From Mesocentrotus franciscanus (Eukaryota > Echinodermata > Echinoidea > Camarodonta > Strongylocentrotidae), in NCBI GenBank assembly GCA_037976565.1, contig CP137667.1:31052459-31116458 (forward strand): DNA of 64,000 bases, given 5' to 3'. The number at the start of each line of letters is the position of its first letter. The first letter of the stretch is position 1. Made by a program: the position numbers and the translations under genes. Shown here piece by piece: positions 23,011 through 35,200 of the stretch. The notes under the pieces are model-generated. The model saw only the letters and a program-made list of their open reading frames with translations, was not told the origin of the DNA and made no database searches.

Positions 23011-24203
23011 GTGTATTCAGTATCATATCTGAAATAATGGACACAAAAGCTGTTTAGTAATACCGGTACTGTTTTGTGTCAGATTTTAGATTTAATTTTG
23101 TTCTTCATATTTCCTAACTGTATTCATCATACTCATTTATTAATTTACGTTTGTTTGCTTTCTAGCCGAGTGATCAACATGACGGTATTTGCACAATTTA
23201 AAAAAAAATCAAAGTCCAAATTGCAATACCTGAAACCATGCATATATGAAATACATGGCTTTAAAACAATGACAAAGATGTAGGCACAAACACAACCATG
23301 TAGGCTTACCGTACATGGCCGCAAAATCCGACCGGTTAGGACAATTCGGCAGATACGATAAATAACACATTTTGTTCAAATTTTGTTACGCCTTGATACA
23401 TAACTGTTTAAAAAATAATATATATACTTACTTTTCCAAAACTGGAATTGCTGTGCACTAGATACAAAAAATCAAGCTTGTGACTGGTTCATGAAGATGG
23501 CGCTATTTACAATTCGGCGCCCCTAAGTTTAAATAAATGATTGAAGGAATCATCATCGTAAACTATGCAATATATTTATAATTTGTTTATATCTAAAGCC
23601 AATTTTTAACATTGATTTGATGTTTCCCAGTGTGAAATAAAGATTTCGGTGTAACTACTTGACACCGAGTGGTTTTAATTTCTTCATACCGAAGTCATGT
23701 ATACGACGAGCGCTGTTGTGCGTCAGTACCATTGTAAGCGAGAAGCGATTATCTGCCCTTGATTCAAGGGCGACGAATCACTTGTAACAGTTCAAGTTCA
23801 TTTTATTCAAAACCAGACAAAACATGATGAAATCTTTTACATAAAAAAGAGACTGGTAATAGTACATTAATCAACATATATTAACTTGATTACATCATAA
23901 CATTAATGGTTTTAGGACCACTTTAGAAGCTAAGCTGTGGAGGGGGCCCTTTAGTAAAAAAGAAAGGCATACATTATGGCAAGGTGAATGAAAAGAATGT
24001 AACGTATATACAAGGGATGGAATTACTAAGCTACAAAATACAGAACACACAAATACTCATACACACGCGTGCACACACACACACAGCAAAGAGACTGATG
24101 AGTAGGTCCTTAGTGGTCAAAAAACATTTGAGAATGCTAATAAAGTCTAATATCCATTTAGTCTAATTCTCAATATGTCTAATTCTCAATTCCTTTACTA
24201 TCC
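23011..24203. other. Upstream of gene III
   Basis: Paralogous to 14016-15226, with a shorter (CA)n run near 24045-24085. No coding exon found. Confidence 0.5.
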
Positions 24204-24688
24204 TTAAAGGCACTATGTCCCATTTGCAGGTAAAAACAGTGAAAAGGTTAAATTCCAACAGCATTTGAAAGACAATACTTATTTAGAACTTCCCTCAAAA
24301 CGAAAGGGTTTGAAACTTGATTTTGTCGGAAAATAACGACCATTAATTGTCAAATCGACATAAGTGATTGGTATAATCTAAATAATAGTCTGATTTTTAG
24401 ACCATTGTACCGAATGGTCGTACGTTTTGTGCTACACAACGACTCAATCAGTTTAATTTTCGCCATATCAAGTAGTGGGTTATTGATGTAGACAATGTGT
24501 GTTATTACCAAAGAAAAAAGTGTCTGACAGGGAAGTCTAGAAAGTAAACGGATTTCATTGCATAATTTAATTACTAGGACACTGCTAACATTTAAATTTC
24601 ACGGATAGGACATACATGACATATTCATCATGCCTGCAAAGTTCTACAGAATTTGATGTTGGCCGCAAAAGGGCCATAGTATCTTTAA
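24204..24688. mobile_element. MITE family M1, segment III copy
   Basis: TTAA at 24204-24207 and 24685-24688. Same site as the 15227 copy, so the insertion predates the segment duplication. Confidence 0.85.
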
Positions 24689-25372
24689 GGTCTAAACATT
24701 ATTTGGTTATTATTATCATTTATGAGTAAATGATTGTTAGACTAAATCGGTATTATACAAACTGGAAATTAGACCGACTGGAAATAAGACTAAGTAAGCA
24801 ATATACCACATGGATGATAGACTTATTTGTGATTAGACCATATGGAAATAAGACCCAGTGAATATTAGCCTAAATTGTCATTAGAACAAATGATAAATAT
24901 ACAAAATGAGTATTAAACCACGGGCTGGTCGTAGACCAAATGGGAATAGACTAATTGGGTTGTAGAAAAAAATTGTGGTAGACCAAACGGCAATTCACCA
25001 TCCTGGCTCTGCCGTCTCACATTGTGATGGCGGGAAGAGGTAGTTTTGTTACTTTTAACAGCCGGTTCGATCGCAACGTGTTAAATACTGCTCTATAAAG
25101 GATTTTGAATGAGAGCACATTTAAATTTTGAACAGTACTGGGGTGGTTTTTCAGAATAAACACTTTACAGATTATAATGAAGATTACTCTTCTCGGCCTA
25201 GCGTTTGAGGTTTCAAAATAGTTCATCTAATTAGAATACAATACATCTAATTTTTAAAGAGTCTCTTTCTTCAAACGTAGGCATTCCAGGTTTGTTGATG
25301 ATAAAATGTCAACATTTCTCGTCGCCTGGTCTTGCCTCCTCGACATGGTTTCAAAGAATATTGGGACGTGCT

Positions 25373-27118
25373 TGAAGGCCCGGTCACACATAGGGGACGC
25401 ATGGGGGACGCACGGCCCGCGCATTGAAAATTTGCAATTTTCGCCAGTGCGTTGTCGTGCGCCGAACTTTTGTCGAAGCTACAGCGAGCTGACACCAAAT
25501 GCATAGCGTGTTGCTAGCGCGCTGAGCGCATACACGGCGCATACAGTGCGCATACAGACCGTATACAGAGCGCACATGTTAAAAACTTCAACGAATGCAC
25601 AGCGTATTGCTAGCGCGCTGGACGAATGGTCCACGCATGCACCGCGTTCTCAACGCACAGCCAACGCGCGAACGACAGAGGTTGGTTTGGTTTTATTTTC
25701 CGTATACAAATTCAAATACATACAAGAATACAATTTACAAATGTTATTATTAGTAGTACTAGTATTATCTATTTGACCAATCGGATAACATACAATGAAC
25801 ATAACAATCAGATAATACATAGAAATTTCATAAAACATTCAAACAGCTTTGAGGAGAGACAGAAGGATACAATCTGCTGGTCAGGGGTGACAAAAGCAAT
25901 TGAAATTGCTATAATATAGTTGTAGTATAGGGAACCACTGTTTGAAGGACACTTGCAGTTGATGTGCTTTCCATCAAGTGCACCACAGTTATGGGGGAAG
26001 TTCCACTTCTCCATGAACTTGTCAGATATGGCACGCCATTCCTCAGGGAGTGGTGGGACACTTCATCATCTCATCCCTGTACTCTTTGATGATGGCTTGG
26101 CACACTTCTGGGATGAGAAGGGATATGATGCTGTGAGGCACCCTCCACCCATAGGACATATTGAACGAAACTTGGCTACAGAGGCAAGATGCCGAAGAGT
26201 GAGGGCAAGCTTCAGGCCCGGATCAAGGGCATCTCTGTAGGTTGTATTCTGCTTGATGATTCTCGGCCCACCCTGGTTAGCAGGTCGTCGAACATCTCTG
26301 GGGGCACCCGCATGATATTCTTGAAGGCTGCCTGGTCTTCGTTACGGAATTCCACAATAAGTTGATCATACAGGCCAGAATCTCCGTTGACTAGTCTTCT
26401 TCTCTTTATCCTTCTCCCGATGACATGGACTTGGTGAATTGCCAGTTCCATGAGGTTCTGCTGATGTTGGAGAACCGCGATTTCGTATTGTAGGCGCAGC
26501 CTGTCGGGACCATCCATCTTCTGAGGTGGTTCTTCTATATATAGACAAGATCAGTAGGAACCTCTGTCATCACACATGAGGGTTGGATGAGAAGTGATGA
26601 GGTGGGGCGGAACCCGTTTATATACCCTTTGGTTACACGCTACGTACACGCCAGGTATACGCTAGGAACACGCAGGAAGAACGTTGGGTGCGCTAGAGAC
26701 ACGTTCAGCACTCGTTCAGCACGCTCATATTCGCTGCATGTTCGCTGGACATTCGTTTGAGACGCGCTAAGTAAGCGCTAGGCGTTCGTTAGACCTCAGC
26801 CGCCGAACATACAACGAATAAACAGCGTGTGCTCCGCGCATGTCCGGCGTTGGTCTAGCGCGCTCTGCGCGTGTTTGGCGTCCTTCTGGCGAGTACAGTC
26901 ATGCGTCGAGCTCCGCGCACAATTTTGAGCATGCTCAAAAAATCTCGACGCACACAGCTAATGACGGCGAACGCATAGCGTTGGTCCAGCGCGCTCGACG
27001 AACGAGTAAGAAGGATGACGCACACCTAACGCACGACAACGCACTGGCAAAAATTGCAAATTTGTAATGCGCGGGCCGTGCGTCCCCCGTGCGTCGTCTC
27101 TGTGTGACCAGGCCTTGA
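25373..27118 (-). mobile_element. PIF/Harbinger transposon, internally deleted
   Basis: The 1740-bp element (25376-27115) has inverted ends of roughly 85 bp (AGGCCCGGTCACACA / AGGCCTGGTCACACA) and a 3-bp duplication TGA at 25373-25375 and 27116-27118. The orthologous-looking site at 16433 is uninterrupted. Between 26640 and 26900 are many short CGCT/ACGCGC-type subterminal repeats, plausible transposase binding sites. It carries broken minus-strand transposase sequence. The unusually high GC compared with its flanks marks the insert. Confidence 0.9.
25808..26517 (-). pseudogene. HARBI1-like transposase remnant
   Basis: From 26517 down, a Harbinger-type N-terminal region includes FKNIMRVPPEMFDDLLTRVG. 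After a frame shift near 26212 and in-frame stops, WNFPHNCGALDGKHINCKCP (26012-25950) matches the region around the first catalytic aspartate (GALDGKH) of DDE transposases. The rest of the catalytic core, with the second Asp and Glu, is missing. It cannot encode an active enzyme. Confidence 0.8.
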
Positions 27119-27476
27119 GTCCAAAAGCGCCTCTCTCCCCCTCCAGAACAGCTACTGCTTATAAGGTACATCTTTAATATTGAGGATGGTGTATGTCACC
27201 ACTCCATTTGAATTTATGTCAATAAAATAAAAACGGATTGTCACTATGGAAGAAAAACCTGCTAAACAAATATTCTGAGAAATCTTCATTATTTGTATCT
27301 TAATATGCCTTCTGCAAATTTACTTTGTTTATGATTACTACGCAAGGTCCAAAAGCTATTTGTATATATTATTTGCATTGTATTTGCATTTATTATATAC
27401 AGTGTAAATAAAGCCACGTATCAAAGTCCTATGAACCCGTTTGTTCATTTATATTCATACAAATTATAATAAAGAA

Positions 27477-27662
27477 TGAAACCTGCTTTAGTGAACACCT
27501 TTAAAGAAACCACCTGTTTATCAAGACCTCGTTATTATTTTTGATTAATTTTTTCTTCTTCTTTGAAACATTTATTAACGACACGTGTATATAAAGACCA
27601 CCTGGTTATAAAGGCCGCTTTTCTTGTCCCCCTTGAGCAGTCTTTTTAATACAGGTTTCACT
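27477..27662. mobile_element. Short TIR element (copy 3)
   Basis: Third copy of the 7110 element, same segmental position. Confidence 0.68.
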
Positions 27663-28009
27663 GAAGAAATCCATTAATAACATCAGAGTAAGTGGATTTT
27701 GCATGAATATCTTAGGCATGTTAGACATCGCTGATTTGCGTTATAATAAGAGATTGATTTCGCGGGTAAATAATGCATATAGGATCTTTGCTCAATATCT
27801 ATGACATATATTTATTGGTGCTTTATATAAATCAAGCCTACACGTATCTTAATACATCTATAGGTATTGCAGTAAGCTTTTTTTTATCACCTATCGAGTT
27901 TGAAAATGACTAGAGGAAGTAAAAAAATCGTATTGAAATTACCCTTAAGTTTATTTCTTGAAAAATCTTTGCAAACGTGTTCCTCGAATCCTCAGAGTAT
28001 CTCATTATA

Positions 28010-28215
28010 GTGGTTCATTTACTTGACTCTCAATCAAGAGGATTGAAGGTTCAAATCCCAGCCCTGCACCAACGCCTTTCGGCAAGACATTAATCCACAT
28101 ATGCCACTCGCCACCCAGATGTAAACGGGTACCTGGCAATTGGAGGGGTAACATTTATTTAATTGAAGGGCCAGAGGGAAAAGCAGTGTGATACTGATGT
28201 GACTACACTTGGTAA
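28010..28215 (+). mobile_element. tRNA-derived SINE (copy 3)
   Basis: GGTTCAAATCC and ACCCAGATGTAAACGGGTAC retained. Flanks match copies 1 and 2. Confidence 0.68.
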
Positions 28216-28219
28216 ATAA

Positions 28220-29114
28220 AACCAAATTATGACTTGCAGAAGATTCTTTTTTCTCTTCAAGTCCCAATGCCCTTAGAAACCTAAAAGGAGATATTTTACC
28301 TGACGTAAATATGTTTTATGAGATTACTTTGGCTAACTAATAACAATAAACCGAATTGAAAATCCTATAATTAATAACACCTTAGCCTAACCATGACAAA
28401 TTTACTTCGCAATTAAATGTTTTCACATGACTTATTTTAATTACGATATTATTGTCATATGTAAGTCCAGGATGTCTTTTTGATACGCTACATCTTCCTG
28501 TAATTGTATATTGTACTGGGCTATTATGTAACATTTGTTGGGATAGTTAGATAGGCTAATTAACACAGCCTTAAGGGGATAGTTGAGTTTTGTTGCAGAG
28601 GGCGCTACACAAAATATGTTTTGTGAGATAATGAAAAACTGAGTGTAATTTGAAAGGACATACAATCTTAATGACAAAATTATTTTTGTTTCATCAAAAT
28701 TGGTTCAGAGACGGCTGAAACACCATTTCTAATATTTGTGAGGCACCACAAATATTTGATAATTTTGAACCAGTCGTTAAAAAAACGAAACAGCGCTTTC
28801 TACCTTTTATTCCAGCCAATGCCAATTTTGGCTTATTGTTAGCTTTTTCGTGTTGATTATAATACGCACAACCAGCCGGCCCGTGTATTGTTATTATTAT
28901 TTCATTCATTAATTAACGGTCACCGTATTTTTTTTGTTAGTGGAGCTGAATTGGTAAGATCGTATTTAATCTAAATTTTAAGCATTTTGGGGTCTAAAAT
29001 TACTTTCATAGCAATTTTAGGTCCTAAAAGGCACTATATATGTCATAAATAAGAATGAGAGCAATAACCATGCACTTTGAAGGCATTTGCGGTCTTTAAC
29101 AAGAACTCAACTAT
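28220..29114. other. Segment III specific stretch, no gene
   Basis: About 0.6 kb (28520-29115) has no counterpart in segments I and II. The boundary sequences AGGGGATAGTTGAGTT and the inverted AACTCAACTATCCCTT suggest a TIR insertion at about 28574-29120. Confidence 0.5.
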
Positions 29115-29640
29115 CCCTTTAACACCATTTTGAAAAATCGTCGGTTTTTGGATCGCCATTTACACTACTGGAAAAAACCCAAAACAAATCATCGGTGGTT
29201 GCTCATTCCGATTTTTGGGTGAGTAGTGCGTCTGCACGACATGTCGCTCCTGTGTATGCGATCGCAGGGAAGCAAGGAGAATCAGGTGACCAAAAACCGG
29301 AAACATTGAACTATGTGTCGAAAGCTTGCATTTACACAGCAAAAATCGGTGAAATTTCTTTCGACGTTTCATAAACCACACTCCAGACTGAGGTGGATTT
29401 TTCGATTTCGGTTAATCGTCATGCTTGCCTAGCACCTACCGATGAAACACCGGAATGTGAGGAAAATCGACGATTTTGGTTTACAGTATTAATGCAAATG
29501 AAAGAGCAAATCTCCTCCTTTCCAACACTATCCCCCAAATACATAAATAAAAACAGGGCTCTCTCTCTCTCTCTTAGGACCCAAGTGACAGTACAGACAT
29601 GATAATCGCCCGATGTCTTGACCATTTTAAGAGTATATTT
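29115..29640. other. Conserved 0.5-kb block (copy 3)
   Basis: More diverged than copies 1 and 2 but collinear. Lies about 6.2 kb upstream of gene III because of the Harbinger insert. Confidence 0.4.
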
Positions 29641-30408
29641 AAAGTTATCTCTTCAGCTTACCTAAAATCATATGCTATACGCAGTAAAATCTCTCTGTCT
29701 CTCCTTTGATCTCTCTCCCAAACACACACATACACACACATACTGAAATTATTCTCTCGCCTTCACGTCTTATTACGCTGATACGTAAGATGAAGAACAA
29801 AAGGAAATTTTCCAAACTATTTTTTCAAATGTTATATTCTCATTAAACAGCATCAAGTGCACAATAGATTTATCGTTATACATGAACATGGAATTGAAAT
29901 GTTTAAGATTATGAATCTTTGTATATATAAAAACCAAATCTGACAAATGGTTTCTGAAAATGTATTATCTAGGTCAGGAGATTTTGTGCTCTTAAACATA
30001 AAAGTGATTTCAGTTGTATTGTTTTAATGACATTTTGAAACTACTTATATAATCGAGGTACGGGCAAAACACACTCAAAGTTGTATACTCAGTCATTTCG
30101 TTACAAAAAATTACGTAATCTACCATGATTACATGTAATTCATCACAAGACGCACATTAAGACAATCGGACAATCCATCTTGGATCATAATCAATTGATC
30201 ATAATCAATATCTTGAAAAAGTTGTAATAACTTATTATCATGTATATGATGTAATAATTATTTTGTATCACTGCTGCCTGAAAACAATTCAATCAAACTT
30301 TCACAGGACTCCTATCTCAGTATTGTTAAATATATGACAACCTTTTTTATCATGATGCTTAGTAAAACAGTGCATTCATTCAATGTCCATTACGTATGAG
30401 CTGAATCG

Positions 30409-31266
30409 TTATTGTAAGTCTTAATTAATAATAATAAACTGTCACGCTTATATAGTGCATAATCAATTAAAACTGCTCTATACGCTTTACATGCAGCCCT
30501 CCAAGATTTCTAAACTACAATACAAACAAATGTGTCTTTAGATTCCGCTTAAATTATTATGTAGATGTACACGACCGTAGGTGTGCTGGCAAACTTTTCC
30601 ACAGTTTTGGACCACAAAAATCAAAGCCAGCTTCACACTTCTTCGAATTAACTATAGGAACGTGTAAAATTGAAGTATCTTCATTAGAGCAGAGTCTGTA
30701 ATTTGACCGATGAGGTGAGGACAGTAAAGTAAAAAGGTACTCGGGTGCCAATTTATGTATGCACTTATAGACAACCAAAGCAACCTTGTTAGGAATTTTC
30801 TTCTCCACAGGCAACCAATGTAACTGCTTAAACAAAAGAGTTGCCCTATCATGCTTCCTTGCTTTCAAGAGAATATTGACGGTTTTGGATGCGCTGCAAC
30901 CTCTCAATATCTGTTTTTATTAACATTAATTAATAGACAGTTTGAGTACTCTAACCTACTAAGCACAAGCGATCGAATAGCATGGCTACAACCTTCTTTT
31001 GTGAAAATCTGTCTTACCCTACATATATTATACAGATACAAGTTGAGAGATTTACAAAGTGAAGTTACTTGGCTAGACATGGATAATGAAGCATCAATAT
31101 AGACACCAAGATTCTTAACAGAATCAGAAGAGACAATGGAAGAATTACCGACAGACACCAACACTCTTTCTGGAAGGTGATGACTAAGTTTAGGTGAAAA
31201 AAGTAGCAATGCCTCTGTTTTTGCATCATTTAACTGCACCTGCAGCTTGATCATTATTGTAAGTCT
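30409..31266 (-). mobile_element. 5'-truncated CR1/L2-like LINE, second family
   Basis: A 13-bp duplication TTATTGTAAGTCT flanks it at 30409-30421 and 31254-31266. The 3' tail is the AATAATAAT run at 30427. Minus-strand coding gives the end of a reverse transcriptase: LNDAKTEALLLFSPK, VKNLGVYIDASLSMSSQV, QLHWLPVEKK and CGPKLWKSLPAHLRS. One frame break lies near 30905. Confidence 0.87.
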
Positions 31267-31973
31267 AAAATGAATACAGACTATCATGGACTTGATTTCT
31301 GTTCTTCTTTTCTCTTGTTAGACAGGTTGATTTTTTAAGACAGGGGTACCCGTTTAAATAAATGCATGTGCTATCAAACGTAGTGCTCGTATTTTGACCC
31401 CCTTCCCCTAAATAACAGTTTAAGCTATCAACGATGAGCAAATTATAACATAACCCCAAGGAACATGATCAATAATATGGAACCATACTTTATTTTATCT
31501 AGTGTATAAAGTTACCTATGGTCAACCTTCAAAGTGGTTTTTATTTAATAATGGAAATGCGTTTTATACAATTACTTTCAAAATCATATTTCATACATGA
31601 GACGGTAACCAAGGTTCTAGATCGTATGTCAATATTTTGATTAAACGGCTTGAGGAAAAGCCTATATTTATTTATTGTTATGGTACGCTAATATCTAAAT
31701 CCTATTACTAAGCTAAGGAATGAAGAATAATTTTTATGGTAAAATAAGGAATGGAAACATTCAACAATTTTGAAGATGAATGGAGACTTCTCGTGCTGGT
31801 ATATCCGAATAGCCAAGCACTGCTTTCACGTCTACTTTATTTTGTAAGCAAAGCTTTTAATTTCTTGATTACATTAAAGTGTTTAAAAAAAAATTGTTCC
31901 AATCTATCGATTTTATTTTTTAAATTGATATTTAGTATCTTATTATCTTTAGTGAATCTTACCGAAGCCTTCT

Positions 31974-32266
31974 TCATGATAGACATTCGTCAGCAAGACG
32001 AACTAATCCAGCAGCAATCAATGCCTTCTTGAGGGATGCACGTTCTGTTTCCTTGGTTTGCTTTTTGTCCCAGTCCCGAAGCATTGCCAATGTGCCTTTG
32101 CATGTAACGTTTTGGTATCGTGAGTTTGTGGCGACGTATCTTTCTATTTCGACGGCATCAAAACCGAGCTTCTTTCCCAACTCATTTATGATGTCATCTG
32201 AAATCTTCTTGGCTAGTGCTATAAGAAGTGTATCGAAATCTGGTACCTCAGTGGGGCCTTTCCTCA
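31974..32266 (-). CDS. Gene IV terminal exon: Death domain
   Basis: Acceptor tatattgcag| in phase 1 gives VRKGPTEVPDFDTLLIALAK, then the Death-domain core GFDAVEIERYVATNSRYQ and the tryptophan in MLRDWDKKQ, ending DECLS and a TGA. Unlike the paralogous exons in genes II and III it lacks the donor after the domain, so the protein ends here. Central 115 bp are almost identical in DNA to gene II exon 1. Confidence 0.78.
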
Positions 32267-35200
32267 CTGCAATATAAATATAACAGTCGATAGGTAAAAA
32301 GTTTCAAATTGAGAAGGAATACGGAAACTGGATAACGGAGACAATTGAATCCGATGTTATTTCCAATATTTTTCATTTAAGTCGTATTATTTGTGTTGTT
32401 TTATGGTCATTACACTTACAGGAATGGAATGACACGAAACAAAAAATAAACTATTTGAATTCTTGTAACCGGTTCACGATTACTTTATTTCTGATTCGAC
32501 GACATGAGAGAGCGCAAGAATGTGTTTATTGGCCGACTATGTATTCAGACATTCGCGATTACATTTGACATTGTGGCAGTTGCCAAGCGTTCTCTCCAGA
32601 GCAGAGGGACGGGGCATTTAATAATAAATCATGAGATTCCGGAACGGTCTTGGCAAAAACTCAGCATTTACCTTTTCGAGTTTGAGGGGAGGGATTTTCT
32701 TAGCGTTGTTGATTTCAACTCAGATTATTTTGAAGAGGAACCCCTCCCTCAGAGTAAGAATGCAGATGCTGCCATTGTAAGACTGAAGCAAATGTTCGCA
32801 GGACATTGCATCGCTGATTTGATCATGTCAGATAATGGCCCTCCGTTCAACTTTTAGGACTTTGCACATTTCATGAAGAACTATGATATTACGCACAAGA
32901 CTAGCTCTCCTCATTACGCAAAAGGCAATGGCAACGCCGAGAGTGCTGTCAAAATAGCAAAGAGTTTGTTGCGCAAAACAAGTGAAGCGACAGGAGACTT
33001 TCAGCTAGCGCTTCTCAACTGACACAATACACCAACAGTGGGAATGAACAGCTTACCAGCTCAACGGTTTTTTGGTCAACGCACACGCACGGCCCTAGTT
33101 CCAACATCAACAAAAGTGCTAAAACCACGGACAGTTGGGGTGTGTTCGCGGACAAAGCACGGAAGCAGCAAAAACAAAAGCGCTTGTTTGACCATAGGAC
33201 CGCGAAAAATTACCTCCATCGACAAAACGAAATGTAGTGTGCATGAAGCCAAACCCGAACGCACCGAATAAACGCTGGATGACAGCACAAGTGTTGGGTC
33301 AAGTTTCCGGTCATACCGCGTCAGAACAGAATGTGGACGACTGTGTGGCAGAAATCGCTTACACTTGCGCAAGAATGATGAAGTCTTCCATTCTGAGATA
33401 TATTTGTTTCCAGATATTCATGTTAATCGCGATCAGCATCATGCAAGCAGGATTTCTTGAATGCAGCCTCTGAATCGCGAAACAGGAATAGCGAATCGCG
33501 AAAGAATAGCGAGAATCCCAAATTGCAAAGCAGCTACAAGTCGCGAAGTGAGAGGTAAAAATAAATGTGCAAGAACACATCAGCAACTAGTTCGACGTAG
33601 TTCTCGACATCGTTGATCTCCTTCATATATGCCAGAGTTTGTTATCTTTAAGTGAACCAACATATGATGTGCTCGCAGATGCTGTCAGTGCAACAGTAAC
33701 TAATTTGCTTGGTTTAGGTGTTAACCTGGTTTAAGCTAATACGGTTTATGGTATAGTTGCATTACTCGTTATGTATGAAAGTGATACCTTGCAACAGATC
33801 CCAGAATTATAATTAGCATATTGGCTAAAGAAAATGATTTAGGCAATAAGCTTACATGTGTACGTGTATATATATTACCACTCAATTTCCTATGGTTTTA
33901 TTCACACGCATACCACAATCTTTGATTGTCATGCCATACGTGGGAGCTCATTTTCAAAACAATGCTATACGTTTTATTCATGATGAGGCATAATGTTATG
34001 AGAATATTGGTTGTTCTAAACAAAACAATTGGCTTAATATAGACGCATGCAGCTATGGGACAGGATATATTACTAAGGGCAAGAAATCATGGTTGTTATT
34101 TAGATTTTTTGTTTGTATTTAAAGTTTAAAACGAAAAAGTTTGTTCACAAGGATTATGTGTGAAGATGAAGGTTACTCACAGATTGAGGTAGTATGCAAT
34201 TCTATGCTGGCACACATACTAATTTTATAAATGGAGATTTAGAGTTAATGGTTGGTTTTAGTTGACCACTTCATTAAAGAAGAAAGAGTGTTGTATATGT
34301 TTATTGATATTGCGCCATCTAGCGTCCACAGTCTTAAATATGTATACATATGAGATTGTGCTCACGCTCTTTCAAGTTGTCAAATCATGGATAAACTTAG
34401 CATGAACAAGGATTCAAGTAATTTATTATTTTGTTTCGCGTCTTTGCCATGCTGGTGTGTGTAATGGACATGAAACAACAGTTTCAGTATTTATTTATTA
34501 ATTTATTTATTTGATACTGGGAGGTGGGAGGGGTAAACATATTAAATTTAAGGATTTACGGATTTAATATACATGCATGGTTGCGGACAATGCTCCTTTT
34601 TTGTATACACCATTATCATTATTTCATTTATATTTCTTGTTTGTTTTTTCAATCCTGACCGAATGAAGAAATGAATGATTATACAATATGCATGAATAAA
34701 AAAGCTTCTGCTGCCTTTTTGTATTTCATCTAGTGAATTATGTGGCCTATGACTTTTTATTTCCTTTCTTGGAATTTTTTTTCTGAAGGTTCAGCGAGTT
34801 CTGCAGATTATACTGACGTTTTTTTTGTTAAGGCAGCTTTTAAAAGGATAACAGTGATTTTCTGAACGATTCCGAACAAAGTTCTTTTGAAAATTTTCGA
34901 ATATCTTATTATTTTGTATCATCGGTGTTTTCCCCTTATAATATTCATTTTCTATGGAACAAAATAGATTGTCTCACCTGCTTCATTTTGAGAACAGTTT
35001 CCTGCTGCTCGTTCAGCGCGTTTTGAAGATTCTGCTGATGTTATTTAGAAACCAAAAGAAAGTAACCTTGAATGCGTACATTACATATATCGTGTACAGT
35101 TATAATCCCGTACCTAATGTACGAATTATTTGGTATCACTGCTGCATGGAAATAAATTCTTCAACCTTTAACCTGAATCACATTTCAATATTGTGTAGTA

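Larger units (their letters stand above)
20390..30420. repeat. Tandem segment III (gene III plus upstream blocks)
   Basis: Collinear with segment II. Private insertions are the Harbinger element (25376-27115) and, at the right edge, a second LINE. The older LINE is absent here. Confidence 0.72.
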
